64,000 nt of DNA, taken from NCBI RefSeq assembly GCF_026340095.1, contig NZ_JAPEPO010000001.1:7708501-7772500 (forward strand), read 5' to 3'. This stretch comes from Streptomyces sp. NBC_01446. Lineage in GTDB: Bacteria; Actinomycetota; Actinomycetes; Streptomycetales; Streptomycetaceae. The notes beneath the pieces were generated by a model. That model had not been told where the DNA came from. It did not search any database and saw only the letters and a list, made by a program, of their open reading frames with translations. Position numbers and translations under genes: made by a program. Position 1 is the stretch's first letter. Each line of letters starts with the position of its first letter. This document shows positions 45,546-53,822 of this stretch, one piece after another.

Positions 45546-45675
45546 AGCCCGGCGGAAGTGGTGCACCAGATCCACGATGGCCCGGTGCAGTGCTGTGCGT
45601 CTCCGGGCCATACAGCGCAACCCTTGCAAGCCCGTCGTCGCTGAGGCGCCCCCTCCAGCCTCTGAGGGCAACACA

Positions 45676-45701
45676 CAGGACCTGCGAGGCCGCAGGTCCT
45701 G
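45676..45701. terminator. Bidirectional hairpin terminator
   Basis: CAGGACCTGCG (45676-45686), loop AGGC, CGCAGGTCCTG (45691-45701): a perfect 11-bp stem between the plus-strand TetR remnant and the convergent minus-strand TetR gene. Confidence 0.65.
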
Positions 45702-45840
45702 CCCCATGCCTGTCTGTCTGCCTGCTGTGCGGACGCGGGCATCGGCGAAGTGCTCCGCTGGGGCGGGTGCTCGGTCACTCGCCCCACCCCTCCCGGGCGC
45801 CCATGAAGCGAGGCGCCACTTCGAGGGCTCGGGGTACCTG

Positions 45841-46431
45841 TCAGTTCGCGGTCGCGGGAAACAGGCGTTCGACGGCCGCGACGATGGCAACTCGGCGCGC
45901 CGCCAGGAACGTGGCGCGACCCTCGTCGTCCGGGGGCAGCAGGTCAGGCTGCGCAGCCCAGGCGGTGGCGATCTGGTGGACGAAGATCAGGATGTCGACC
46001 GGGTCCCAGTGGGCGTCCAGCCGGCCGGCTGCCTGGGCCTCGCGGAGTTGCTCGATCTTGTGAGCCACTGATTCCCGGAAGGTGTCGTGAGGGAGGGAGT
46101 CGCCGGCGTCGAGTTCCAGCTGCCCCCAGCTCATGAGCCGGAAGCGGTCGGGGTGGTCGGTGAAGTAGTCATGGAGGCGGCCGGCGTAACCGGGCAGGTC
46201 GGTGGGGTCCATGCGGGTCGCTTCGGTCACGGCCGCCAGCTCCTGCGCGGAGACGAACCGGTAGAGGGCCACCTTGCTGGAGAAGTAGGCGTAGACGCGT
46301 TCCTTGCTGGTCTTGGCAGCCTTGGCGATGCGGTCGATCCGCGCCCCGGCGATCCCGTGCTGGGAGAACTCGGCCTTGGCGGCACTCACGATGCGGTCGC
46401 GGACCGAGTCTGCGTGGGTTGAGGCGCTCAT
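45841..46431 (-). CDS. TetR family transcriptional repressor
   Basis: 196 aa. Helix-turn-helix in RIVSAAKAEFSQHGIAGARI and DRIAKAAKTSKERVYAYFSS; a C-terminal ligand domain follows (LMSWGQLELDAGDSLPHDTF). It is divergent from the aldo/keto reductase at 46530, with two palindromic sites between, so it most likely represses that gene and itself. Confidence 0.92.
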   Translation of the reverse strand: MSASTHADSVRDRIVSAAKAEFSQHGIAGARIDRIAKAAKTSKERVYAYFSSKVALYRFVSAQELAAVTEATRMDPTDLPGYAGRLHDYFTDHPDRFRLMSWGQLELDAGDSLPHDTFRESVAHKIEQLREAQAAGRLDAHWDPVDILIFVHQIATAWAAQPDLLPPDDEGRATFLAARRVAIVAAVERLFPATAN

Positions 46432-46448
46432 GCTGCCACGCTACCCGA

Positions 46449-46513
46449 CCAAACCGTTTGGTTTGCCGTTGGGTGATGGTCGGCGTAGGATTCAAACCGA
46501 ACTGTTTGGTTTG
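46449..46513. promoter_or_regulatory. Two operators between TetR and aldo/keto reductase genes
   Basis: Site 1 (46449-46464) contains CCAAAC-C-GTTTGG and the overlapping AAACC-N4-GGTTT. Site 2 (46493-46513) is CAAACC-N9-GGTTTG. Both share AAACC/GGTTT half-sites, in an AT-rich gap between divergent genes. Expected to be the TetR binding sites. Confidence 0.75.
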
Positions 46514-46529
46514 ATATGAGGAGATTCGC

Positions 46530-47513
46530 ATGCAGCGCAGGGCACTCGGCACCCAGGGCCTGACCGTCTCGGCGATCGGCTACGGCTCGATGGGCCTGAC
46601 CATGGCCTACGGCCCCGGTGACGAGGAGGCGGGCATCGCCGCCATCCGTCGCGCCCACGACCTGGGCGTCACCTTCTTCGACACCGCCGAGCTCTACGGC
46701 TTCGGCACCGGCTCCAACGAGATCCTGGTCGGCAAGGCGGTCAAGGACTTCCGCGACGAGGTGGTCCTGGCCACCAAGTTCGGCTTCGACCTGTCCGACC
46801 TGTCCCAGGGGTTCGGCCTCAACAGCCGCCCGGACAACATCCGCAAGGTCGCCGACAACAGCCTGCGCTACTTGGGCGTCGACCAGATCGACGTCTTCTA
46901 CCAGCACCGGGTCGACCCGGACGTGCCGATCGAGGACGTCGCGGGGACGGTGAAGGAGCTGATCGACGCGGGCAAGGTGAAGTACTTCGGCCTGAGCGAG
47001 GCGGGCCCGGAGACGATCCGCAAGGCACACGCCGTCCAGCCGGTCTCGGTCCTGCAGACCGAGTACTCGCTCTTCGAACGCGACGTCGAGCAGCTCTTCC
47101 CGCTCCTGAAGGAGCTCGGCATCGGCTTCGTCCCCTATTCGCCCCTCGGCCGCGGCTTCATCACCGGTACCGCGAAGCCCGCGGGACAGTACGACGCCAC
47201 CGACCTGCGCAACACCGACCCGCGCTGGCAGCCCGGCAACTTCGAGAAGAACGTCGAAGCCGTGGACCGACTCGGCGACCTGGCCGCGACCAAGGGCATC
47301 ACCGTCTCCCAGCTCGCCCTGGCCTGGCTGCTCGCCCAGGGCGAGCACATCGTCCCGATCCCGGGCACCCGGAGCGCAGCCCGCATGGAGGAGAACGCCC
47401 ACGCGGCCGACGTCGCCCTCACCGAGGCCGATCTCGCCGCGATCCACGAGATACTCCCGAACGGCGGATTCGGCGCCCGCTACGCCGAAGAGCATGCCCC
47501 CACCTGGGTCTGA
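46530..47513 (+). CDS. Aldo/keto reductase
   Basis: 327-aa NADPH-dependent (beta/alpha)8 reductase. Catalytic residues: Asp in FFDTAELYGFGTG with Tyr of the same motif, Lys in VVLATKFGFD, and His in VDVFYQHRVDPD-type sequence (QIDVFYQHR). The NADPH-binding loop near the C-terminus reads IPGTRSAARMEENAHA. It is of the YhdN/AKR11-13 kind. GAGGAG precedes ATG 46530. Probably induced when the divergent TetR binds its ligand. Confidence 0.95.
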   Translation: MQRRALGTQGLTVSAIGYGSMGLTMAYGPGDEEAGIAAIRRAHDLGVTFFDTAELYGFGTGSNEILVGKAVKDFRDEVVLATKFGFDLSDLSQGFGLNSRPDNIRKVADNSLRYLGVDQIDVFYQHRVDPDVPIEDVAGTVKELIDAGKVKYFGLSEAGPETIRKAHAVQPVSVLQTEYSLFERDVEQLFPLLKELGIGFVPYSPLGRGFITGTAKPAGQYDATDLRNTDPRWQPGNFEKNVEAVDRLGDLAATKGITVSQLALAWLLAQGEHIVPIPGTRSAARMEENAHAADVALTEADLAAIHEILPNGGFGARYAEEHAPTWV

Positions 47514-47582
47514 CCTCACCCCGAGCGGACCTCCGAATCAACCACCGGTCACGCCGCATGAACATCCGGAGCCCGGGCGCCG

Positions 47583-48515
47583 TCACGGGTGGGTCGTGGC
47601 GCCGCGGGTCGCGAAGGCGGTCGGGGTGAGACCGGTGCGGTCGCGGAAGAAGCGGCCGAAGTTCGCGGGGTCGGTAAAGCCGAGGTGGGCGGCGACGGAC
47701 CTGGCGTCCCACTGGGCAGCTCCCAGCAGGCGCCGGGCTTCGAGGAGGCGCCGCTCGTCGATGAGTTCGCGCACCCCCTTGCCGGTGGCGTCCCGGGCGG
47801 CGCGGCTGAGGGTGCGGACCGAACAGCCGAGCAGCTCGGCGTAGTCCGCGGCCCGGTGCAGTTCGCGGAAGTGCAGCTCCAGGGCGTCCACGAACCGTCC
47901 ATACGTGTCACCACGGCCCGCGCGGACCATCGCCGCGCCGGTGGGTGCGACGCCCGGGGAGCTGGCCAGGCGCAGCAGCAGCGATTCGAGCAGGCTGCGC
48001 CGCAGGGCGTGGTGGACATCGAGGGGGCGGCGTCCGAGTGCGCGGTGTTCGTCCAGGAGCTGGAGCGCCGTCTGCCGGAGCCAGGCCACGTCGTCGGGCT
48101 GCGGGCTCAGCACGGCAGGGGCCTCGTGCGCGGTGAGCGGGGCCAGGAGGCGGGCGATGTCGGGCCTGAGCACGTCCGGTTCGAACAGGATGAACGGGCC
48201 GCGGGCGGAGCCGGGCGGATGCCAGCACAGCGTGTGCCCGGGACGCACCCACAGCCACTGGCCGGCGGCGACGGTCCGCGTGACGTGGTCGACGTCGTGC
48301 CGCAGCTCACCCTCGGTGACCGCGATGAGGTAGTGGAAGGTGGCGCGGCCAGGGCGGGGCGGGTTCCACGGCCAGTCGTCGTGCTCGGCGAAGAAGTCCT
48401 CGACGGTACTCACTTCGAGCCCGTACGGGGTACCGACCGGGGGCTGGAAACCGTACAAGGGAAAGGCAGCGGGTCCGGGCTGTCCGCTCGGAGTGGGCTG
48501 TCGCTTGTCGACCAT
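47583..48515 (-). CDS. AraC family transcriptional regulator
   Basis: 310 aa. The N-terminal cupin sensor (ATFHYLIAVTEGELRHDVDH; GQWLWVRPGHTLCWHPPG) is joined to two C-terminal helix-turn-helices (ADYAELLGCSVRTLSRAARD; SVAAHLGFTDPANFGRFFRD). ATG 48515 or the GTG just before is the likely start; the frame further upstream overlaps the divergent gene. It probably regulates the MmcQ/YjbR genes or an unlinked target. Confidence 0.9.
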   Translation of the reverse strand: MVDKRQPTPSGQPGPAAFPLYGFQPPVGTPYGLEVSTVEDFFAEHDDWPWNPPRPGRATFHYLIAVTEGELRHDVDHVTRTVAAGQWLWVRPGHTLCWHPPGSARGPFILFEPDVLRPDIARLLAPLTAHEAPAVLSPQPDDVAWLRQTALQLLDEHRALGRRPLDVHHALRRSLLESLLLRLASSPGVAPTGAAMVRAGRGDTYGRFVDALELHFRELHRAADYAELLGCSVRTLSRAARDATGKGVRELIDERRLLEARRLLGAAQWDARSVAAHLGFTDPANFGRFFRDRTGLTPTAFATRGATTHP

Positions 48516-48606
48516 CACGTGTCCGCAGCCTACTGCCCTTTTTGCCGGCTCCGAGGGAAGGATGGGACGTGCCGCCGCGACCAACGCCTGAGGAAGGCAA
48601 CGCCCC

Positions 48607-49002
48607 ATGAACGGAACGACCCTGCACAAGACCGCCGCTGACTGCACAGAGGAACTCCCCGGGGCCCAGCTGGAGCACCCCTTCGGCGACGACTGGGAAG
48701 TCTTCAAGGTACGCGGCAAGGTGTTCATGCTGATGACCGAGGTCCCTGGGCGTCCCGTCGTGATCCTCAAGGCCGACCCCGCTGAAGCGCTCGCTCTGCG
48801 GGAGCAGTACAGCCACATCACCCCCGGCTACCACATGAACAAGAGACACTGGATCACGCTGGAGGGCGGGGAAGGCGTCGACAAGGAGCTCGTCAGGGAA
48901 CTCGTCACCGACTCCTACCGGCTCGTGCTCGCTCACCTGCCCAAGGCCGAGCGGCCCGTCGACCCGCACACCTACGGCAGCGGCACGCGGGCGGCCCGGT
49001 GA
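48607..49002 (+). CDS. MmcQ/YjbR family protein
   Basis: 131 aa. Double-wing fold signature: EELPGAQLEHPFGDDWEVFK, VRGKVFMLMTEVPGRPVVIL and YHMNKRHWITLEGG. Members are often called DNA-binding but their role is not established. The stop overlaps the start of the next gene, a diverged paralogue, by four bases (GTGA). Confidence 0.9.
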   Translation: MNGTTLHKTAADCTEELPGAQLEHPFGDDWEVFKVRGKVFMLMTEVPGRPVVILKADPAEALALREQYSHITPGYHMNKRHWITLEGGEGVDKELVRELVTDSYRLVLAHLPKAERPVDPHTYGSGTRAAR

Positions 49003-49367
49003 GCGCGGCCGGTGACCGGCTCCAGGACACCGCCCGCCAGGCGGCCCTGGCCCTGCCCGGCGTCAGCCACGGACGCCCCTTCACCCCCGGACTCGACGTG
49101 TACAAGGTCGTGGGCAAGGTGTTCCTGATCGTCACCGACGACCCGGACGAGCAGATCGTCACGGTCAAGTGCGAACCCGAACACGCCCGCGGGCGCGTGC
49201 ACAGCTACGCCTCGATCACACCGGGCCGCTACCTCGACAAACGGCACTGGATCTCGCTCGGGCCGGGACCCGGCATCACCAAGCGGCTGATCACCGACGC
49301 TGTCGAGGATTCCTACGACCTGGCCGTCGAGCGGCTGCCCCGGCGCGACCGCCCCCGTGCCCGATGA
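48999..49367 (+). CDS. MmcQ/YjbR family protein (paralogue)
   Basis: 122 aa with the same order of motifs (LALPGVSHGRPFTPGLDVYK; VVGKVFLIVTDDPDEQIVTV; GRYLDKRHWISLGPG). GTG start within the end of the preceding gene indicates translational coupling and tandem duplication. rarA begins about 100 bases later on the same strand. Confidence 0.88.
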   Translation: MSAAGDRLQDTARQAALALPGVSHGRPFTPGLDVYKVVGKVFLIVTDDPDEQIVTVKCEPEHARGRVHSYASITPGRYLDKRHWISLGPGPGITKRLITDAVEDSYDLAVERLPRRDRPRAR

Positions 49368-49467
49368 GCACCGCAAGCGCGCCCACGAGCGGCTGAGCTC
49401 CTGCCTGTCAGTGTCCCGTGCAAGGCTCGTCATGTCCGCACACATCCGCCTGCGATGCGAGAGACCG

Positions 49468-50781
49468 ATGGAACCGACCGACGCCACCCTGCCGCTCTTC
49501 GACGAGGAGCCCGCCCGGCCTCTCGCCGACCGCCTGCGCCCCGCCAGGCTGGAAGAGGTCGTCGGGCAGGACCACCTCCTGGCCCCCGACGCCCCGCTGG
49601 GCCGCATGGTCGCCCAGCAACGCCTCGGCTCCGCCATCCTGTGGGGCCCTCCCGGCGTCGGGAAAACGACCATCGCCCGGCTCCTCGCGGACGGCAGCAA
49701 CCTGGCCTTCGAACCGGTGTCGGCCACCTTCTCCGGCGTGGCCGACCTGCGCAAGGTCTTCGCCGCCGCCCGCAGCCGGCGCACCATCGGCCAGGGCACC
49801 CTGCTGTTCGTCGACGAGATCCACCGCTTCAACCGCGCCCAGCAGGACAGCTTCCTTCCCTACGTCGAGGACGGCACGATCACCCTGATCGGCGCCACCA
49901 CGGAGAACCCGAGCTTCGAACTCAACGGCGCCCTCCTCTCCCGCACCCAGGTCCTCGTCCTCAAACGCCTCGACGAAGCCGCCCTGGCCACACTCCTCGA
50001 CCGCGCCGAGCAGCTCACCGGCCACCTCCTGCCTCTCGACGACGACGCTCGCCGCGCCCTGATCGCCATGGCTGACGGCGACGGTCGCTACCTCCTCAAC
50101 ATGGCCGAACAGCTCCAGGCCCTCCCGGACACCGGCGCGCCCCTGGACACCGCCGCGCTCGCCCACCACATCCAGCAGCGCGCCCCGCTGTACGACAAGG
50201 CGCAGGAGGGCCACTACAACCTGATCTCGGCGCTCCACAAGTCGATGCGCGGCTCCGACCCGGACGCGGCCCTGTACTGGCTCGCCCGCATGCTCGACGG
50301 CGGCGAGGACCCCCTGTTCGTGGCCCGCCGACTCGTCCGCTTCGCGAGCGAGGACATCGGCATCGCCGACCCGCACGCCATCCAGCAGGCCCTCGCCGCC
50401 TGGGACGTGTACGAGCGACTCGGCTCCCCCGAGGGCGAGTTGGCGATCGCCCAGGCCGTCGTCTACCTCGCCACCGCACCCAAGTCCATCGCCGTCTACC
50501 GCGGTCTCAACGCCGCGCACCGTGCCGCCCGCCGCACCGGCTCGCTCATGCCGCCCGCCCATATCCTCAACGCCCCCACCCGGCTGATGAAGGACATCGG
50601 CTACGGCAAGGACTACCAGTACGACCCCGACACCACCGACGGCTTCTCCGGCGCCGACTACTTCCCCGAGGACATGGACCGCGAGACGTACTACCGGCCC
50701 ACCCGCAACGGCTACGAGTCCCAGATCAGCGAACGACTGCGCCACTGGGCCGCCCTGCGTGCCCGCCGCCAAAGTGGCTGA
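49468..50781 (+). CDS. rarA: Replication-associated recombination protein A (RarA/MgsA AAA+ ATPase)
   Basis: 437 aa. AAA+ module with Walker A WGPPGVGKTTIA, Walker B TLLFVDEIHRF, sensor TTENPSF and arginine finger region LLSRTQVLVL, then the tetramerisation domain (KAQEGHYNLISALHKSMRGS; ASEDIGIADP). RarA acts at stalled replication forks together with clamp and SSB. ATG 49468 has only a weak GAGAG upstream. The tandem MmcQ/YjbR genes just before it may be co-transcribed. Confidence 0.95.
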   Translation: MEPTDATLPLFDEEPARPLADRLRPARLEEVVGQDHLLAPDAPLGRMVAQQRLGSAILWGPPGVGKTTIARLLADGSNLAFEPVSATFSGVADLRKVFAAARSRRTIGQGTLLFVDEIHRFNRAQQDSFLPYVEDGTITLIGATTENPSFELNGALLSRTQVLVLKRLDEAALATLLDRAEQLTGHLLPLDDDARRALIAMADGDGRYLLNMAEQLQALPDTGAPLDTAALAHHIQQRAPLYDKAQEGHYNLISALHKSMRGSDPDAALYWLARMLDGGEDPLFVARRLVRFASEDIGIADPHAIQQALAAWDVYERLGSPEGELAIAQAVVYLATAPKSIAVYRGLNAAHRAARRTGSLMPPAHILNAPTRLMKDIGYGKDYQYDPDTTDGFSGADYFPEDMDRETYYRPTRNGYESQISERLRHWAALRARRQSG

Positions 50782-50891
50782 CCCGCCAACGCCCAGGGCG
50801 GATTCCCCAGCCGGACTGCTCTGGGGACCAGAGCTCCGCCGGTCGATGGACGCAGTACGGGCGGGTTGATGCCATGAGCCACCCCAGCAGG

Positions 50892-51939
50892 GCGTACCGG
50901 TTTGCGTACCGGTTTTTGGGGTCTGCGGTTGCGAGTTGGTCACGTTGGACCCGGTACGCAAACCGGTACGCGTTTCCCCACGCCCCTTCTGTGACGCCCG
51001 CCCCAACGCGAACCGGTTCTCGATAGGCCCGGGAGCCTTCACCCAACGTGTCCAACTCTGGGACTGCGCAGCGGGCGAGGGCCGAGGGCGCACCTTCGTT
51101 TTATGAGGCTGCGCAATGTGGTGCGCAGCCTCCTCACGACCCGGTGCGCAGTGACCGGTGCTGGCGCCGGTGCCCGGGGTACGGCCCACGACTGCGCAGC
51201 GCCCCACGGAACCCGTACTCGTGGTGCAGTGCGCAGGTGCTCGGGCTCGCTGCGCACCGCGGTTCCAGGGGTTGCGCAGCACGCCCGCCCCGGCCCCGGC
51301 TGCGCACTGCCAATTGAGGCGCGTTGCACTGGGCACTGCGCAACCCGTACCTGTCGACTGCGAGAGGCCCGAACGCCCTTGCGGCCCCGCGTACCAAAAC
51401 GGTGTACCAGTACCTGAGCGCCCCGTTGCGTCCTGCTGGCCATGGGTACGTCTGACAGGCTGTGACCTGGGCGCTCTGTAGACCGGTACGCGTTTCGGTA
51501 CGCGCTTCTCCGCCCGCAAATGCGTACCGGTCGCCGGATTGCAGCGGGCGCGGCAGTCGCCGCGGCGCCCTCAAAGCCGGGTGACGCCGAATCGGCCGAG
51601 GCGTCCGGTACGCGTTGGGAAACCAAACGCGTACCGGTGCGGGGAGTGCGCAGTTGCCGCGAAAGAGCACCGGCGTGCTGCGCAACCTCCGCTGCGCACC
51701 CTGACTGCGCATCCTGGATCCCCGCTGCGCAGCGTCCCCGACCGCCGCTGCGCAGCGGCGGTCGGGGACGCTGCGCAACCACCCGCGAGCCGGTGCGCAG
51801 GCGCCGACAGGCGGGTGCGCAACCGGTGCGCAGTGAGGTCCGGCGGCGCGGTGCAACGAAACGCGTACCGATCTGCGTACCGGCTGGCTGTGACGGACTG
51901 TGACTCAGTCGTGATCGCGGGACCCCCCTTTCGGTACGC
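50892..51939. repeat. Alternating array of TGCGCA and GCGTACCG(G) palindromic motifs
   Basis: A noncoding kilobase holds 20 copies of TGCGCA (51065, 51110, 51122, 51145, 51193, 51230, 51251, 51273, 51301, 51337, 51647, 51679, 51693, 51706, 51726, 51749, 51772, 51794, 51816, 51827) and 12 copies of GCGTACCG in either orientation (50892, 50904, 50951, 50963, 51482, 51496, 51522, 51605, 51629, 51863, 51875, 51932). They alternate in blocks: 4 GTACC-type, 10 TGCGCA, 5 GTACC-type, 10 TGCGCA, 3 GTACC-type. Arms at 50892-50912 and 50951-50971 are exact reverse complements (21 bp); 51105-51115 and 51122-51132 form an 11-bp stem. Both motifs are symmetric or occur on both strands, suggesting protein sites on DNA. 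Confidence 0.85.
51726..51777. repeat. Perfect 52-bp palindrome inside the array
   Basis: The 26 bases 51726-51751 (TGCGCAGCGTCCCC, then GACCGCCGCTGC) are the exact reverse complement of 51752-51777. TGCGCA occurs at both tips and across the centre. There is no loop, so this is a true palindrome rather than a hairpin-terminator. Neighbouring bases do not pair. Confidence 0.93.
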
Positions 51940-52061
51940 CTTTCGGTGCGCCGTGCCGGGGCAACTCCGACATGGACCAAAGATCCGCAGCCCGTCCGAG
52001 AGCGTGGGTCCTTGGACGGACGGAGTGAGCAGTGAGCGGAGCGCGGCGTAGTTTCGGAGGA

Positions 52062-52260
52062 ATGATCCAGCGCGGCCCGATGGCCATCGACGTGATCGGT
52101 GCGCACTGCGCCACGGTCTTCAACCTGGCCGTGCGCGACCGGCGTCTGTCCCGTCGCGCGCGGGGCTCTTGGTGGAGTTGCTCAGACACCGTGAGGCGTT
52201 CGGAGTCTCGCTCACGATGCTTCTCAGGAAAGGTCCGGAGGGGAAGGACACGTTGACGGT
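52062..52260 (+). pseudogene. Winged-helix/helix-turn-helix gene, frameshifted
   Basis: From ATG 52062 (or GTG 52032) the frame reads IQRGPMAIDVIGAHCATVFN and LAVRDRRLSRRARG. After a one-base shift near 52160 it continues in another frame as VELLRHREAFGVSLTMLLRK and GPEGKDTL. This is the start of a common streptomycete winged-helix protein (resembling replication or plasmid-type HTH proteins); the C-terminal half is lost. A later fragment (LARVDRPEVVDDARRAVGEE, near 52380) may be the tail. It follows the motif array directly. Confidence 0.6.
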
Positions 52261-52934
52261 CGCGACCACCCCGCTGGGAGAAGAGCACACGCCGCGGGCG
52301 GCACCGGTTCCTGACGGGCCGGTGCCGCCCCGCGGTCACGTGGTCATGCTGTCCGTCACGAGGAGAACCCGTCGTCAGACTGGCACGGGTCGACCGCCCG
52401 GAGGTGGTGGACGACGCCCGGCGTGCGGTCGGCGAAGAAGACCACTACGGCGAAGAAGACAACACCCCGGAAGCCCAAGCGGAGTTCGTGAGAGGGCCGG
52501 AGCCGGCCAGGTGGCTAGTGCCTGGGCGAGGGGCCCGACGCCCGTGACGACCCGTCCGGGCACCACAACCGCTCGGACCTGCACTGCCGACAAACTGACC
52601 CTCAAACCAACTACCAAAGTCACCCCTAAAACAGGCATCAAAGCCCCTAGTGCACCCTCCACTGCTTGAAACAGGAAAACCACAGGTCAGGCCCACTGGT
52701 ACGGGCGTACCAGCCCTGCCGACAACCCCTCTCACGCGCACTCCGGCTGGCAGCAGGTAGGGAAGGAAGAAGAAGAGAAAGAGCAGACGGCAGGACCAGG
52801 CCGGCGCGTGCGCGCTCGGGGTTCGGAGCCGCGTTCTGTTTTGTTGCGTGTCGGCCGGGGGCCTCCGCGCTCGCGGCCCGATGAGACGGGCCGCGGCGGG
52901 AAGAGGCACGGAGGCGGGGGGCATCGTCACCGGC
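52261..52934. other. Interval without intact genes
   Basis: Only the possible tail fragment near 52380-52545 and short open frames. 52560-52680 is relatively AC-rich with many ACC-type codons in one frame (KLTLKPTTKVTPKTGIKAPS), of unclear meaning. Confidence 0.35.
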
Positions 52935-53266
52935 ATGTGGTGGCCGGACGCCGACGAGGACGGCCTGCGGGATGCGGCCAAGGCGTGGCGAACAGGTCCG
53001 CCCGCACGACCATCGAACACAACAAGGGCGAGGCGATATCCGCTTTCGACGACCCGTACTGGCGCCGCTACTACTACCAGAAGTGCGGTTGGCTCCAGGA
53101 CGTGATCGACGGCTCACGCGACATGGCCAAGGCCCTCGACAAGTACGCCGACGCTGGCCACGCCGCGATAAGGCTTCCTATGAAGCAACCACTGGCCGAC
53201 GATCAAGACGCGTGGCTGGGGCACATCTACCCGAGCTGGACCACCGTGACCGTCAACAGCCAGTAA
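52935..53266 (+). pseudogene. WXG100-like polymorphic toxin N-terminal remnant
   Basis: ATG 52935 starts MWWPDADEDGLRDAAKAWR, the typical beginning of streptomycete WXG100-like secretion domains (W-P-x-A-D-E-D-x-L-R). A frameshift near 52985 follows; the downstream frame reads ANRSARTTIEHNKGEAISAF, DDPYWRRYYYQKCGWLQDVI and SRDMAKALDKYADAGHAAIR, then ends at 53266. The toxin part is missing. Confidence 0.55.
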
Positions 53267-53520
53267 TCAGTGCCCGGACTCATCCGCTGCATATGTGGCA
53301 GCGCACCGCCCTGGCGCCCGGTGTGTCGACGGGACTGCCGTCGGCCGTGCCTGCTGGCAATGATCCGAGCACCTTGATCACCCCGGACCTCGGCTCCTGA
53401 GCCGAGACTACCGCTGCATGCCCGTGTAGCTGCATGCTCGAACGGGAAACTGCCATCCTTCGATCCGAGGACAGGAAGGGAACGGGAGCGTGGTACCCCA
53501 CCCCTGCGCAGGCGCCACGC
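53267..53520. other. Intergenic with small hairpin
   Basis: CTCGGCTC (53389-53396) and GAGCCGAG (53399-53406) form a perfect 8-bp palindrome with a 2-base centre. No gene seen. Confidence 0.4.
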
Positions 53521-53754
53521 TCAGGACTTGATGTCGAACTCGCCCGTGCCCGCGCCGTCGAGGAAGCACCGCCATACATGCTCACTGACGACGAACAGGG
53601 GGTTGTCCAGGTCCGCGTTGTCTCGGAGGGCAACCCTGCCGTCGCCGGTGAGGGCAACCTCTCTGCAGCCGCTGTTTCCGGAGGACGCCGAGGCCTTGAA
53701 CCAGTCGAGGCCCTGCAGGTAGTCGGGTTCGGAGCTGTTGTTCAAGAGCGGCAC
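53521..53754 (-). CDS. DUF397 domain protein
   Basis: 77 aa. DUF397 pattern: WFKASASSGNSGCREVALTG, DGRVALRDNADLDNPLFVVS, EHVWRCFLDG. Such small acidic proteins are encoded next to DNA-binding partners (WhiJ-like) in streptomycetes and act with them in development and antibiotic control. Here the same-strand upstream neighbour is a GntR protein instead of an XRE-type one. Confidence 0.88.
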   Translation of the reverse strand: MPLLNNSSEPDYLQGLDWFKASASSGNSGCREVALTGDGRVALRDNADLDNPLFVVSEHVWRCFLDGAGTGEFDIKS

Positions 53755-53822
53755 GGCACGCCGAAGGGGACTTCCTGACAGCGAGACAGGCGTGCCAAGC
53801 CGTGCAATCCGAATGTGAGTTA

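Noticed and set aside
49408..51519. 703-codon minus-strand frame over rarA and the motif array
   Set aside because: Antisense of rarA, then reading through repeats; no protein features.
51726..51777. Palindrome as an ordinary transcription terminator for rarA
   Set aside because: It lies nearly 1 kb after the rarA stop, has no loop and is embedded in motif repeats.
51039..52106. Open frames through the TGCGCA/GCGTACCG array as repeat proteins
   Set aside because: Frames are open on both strands, residues follow the DNA repeats in several frames, and there is no consistent codon pattern or start.
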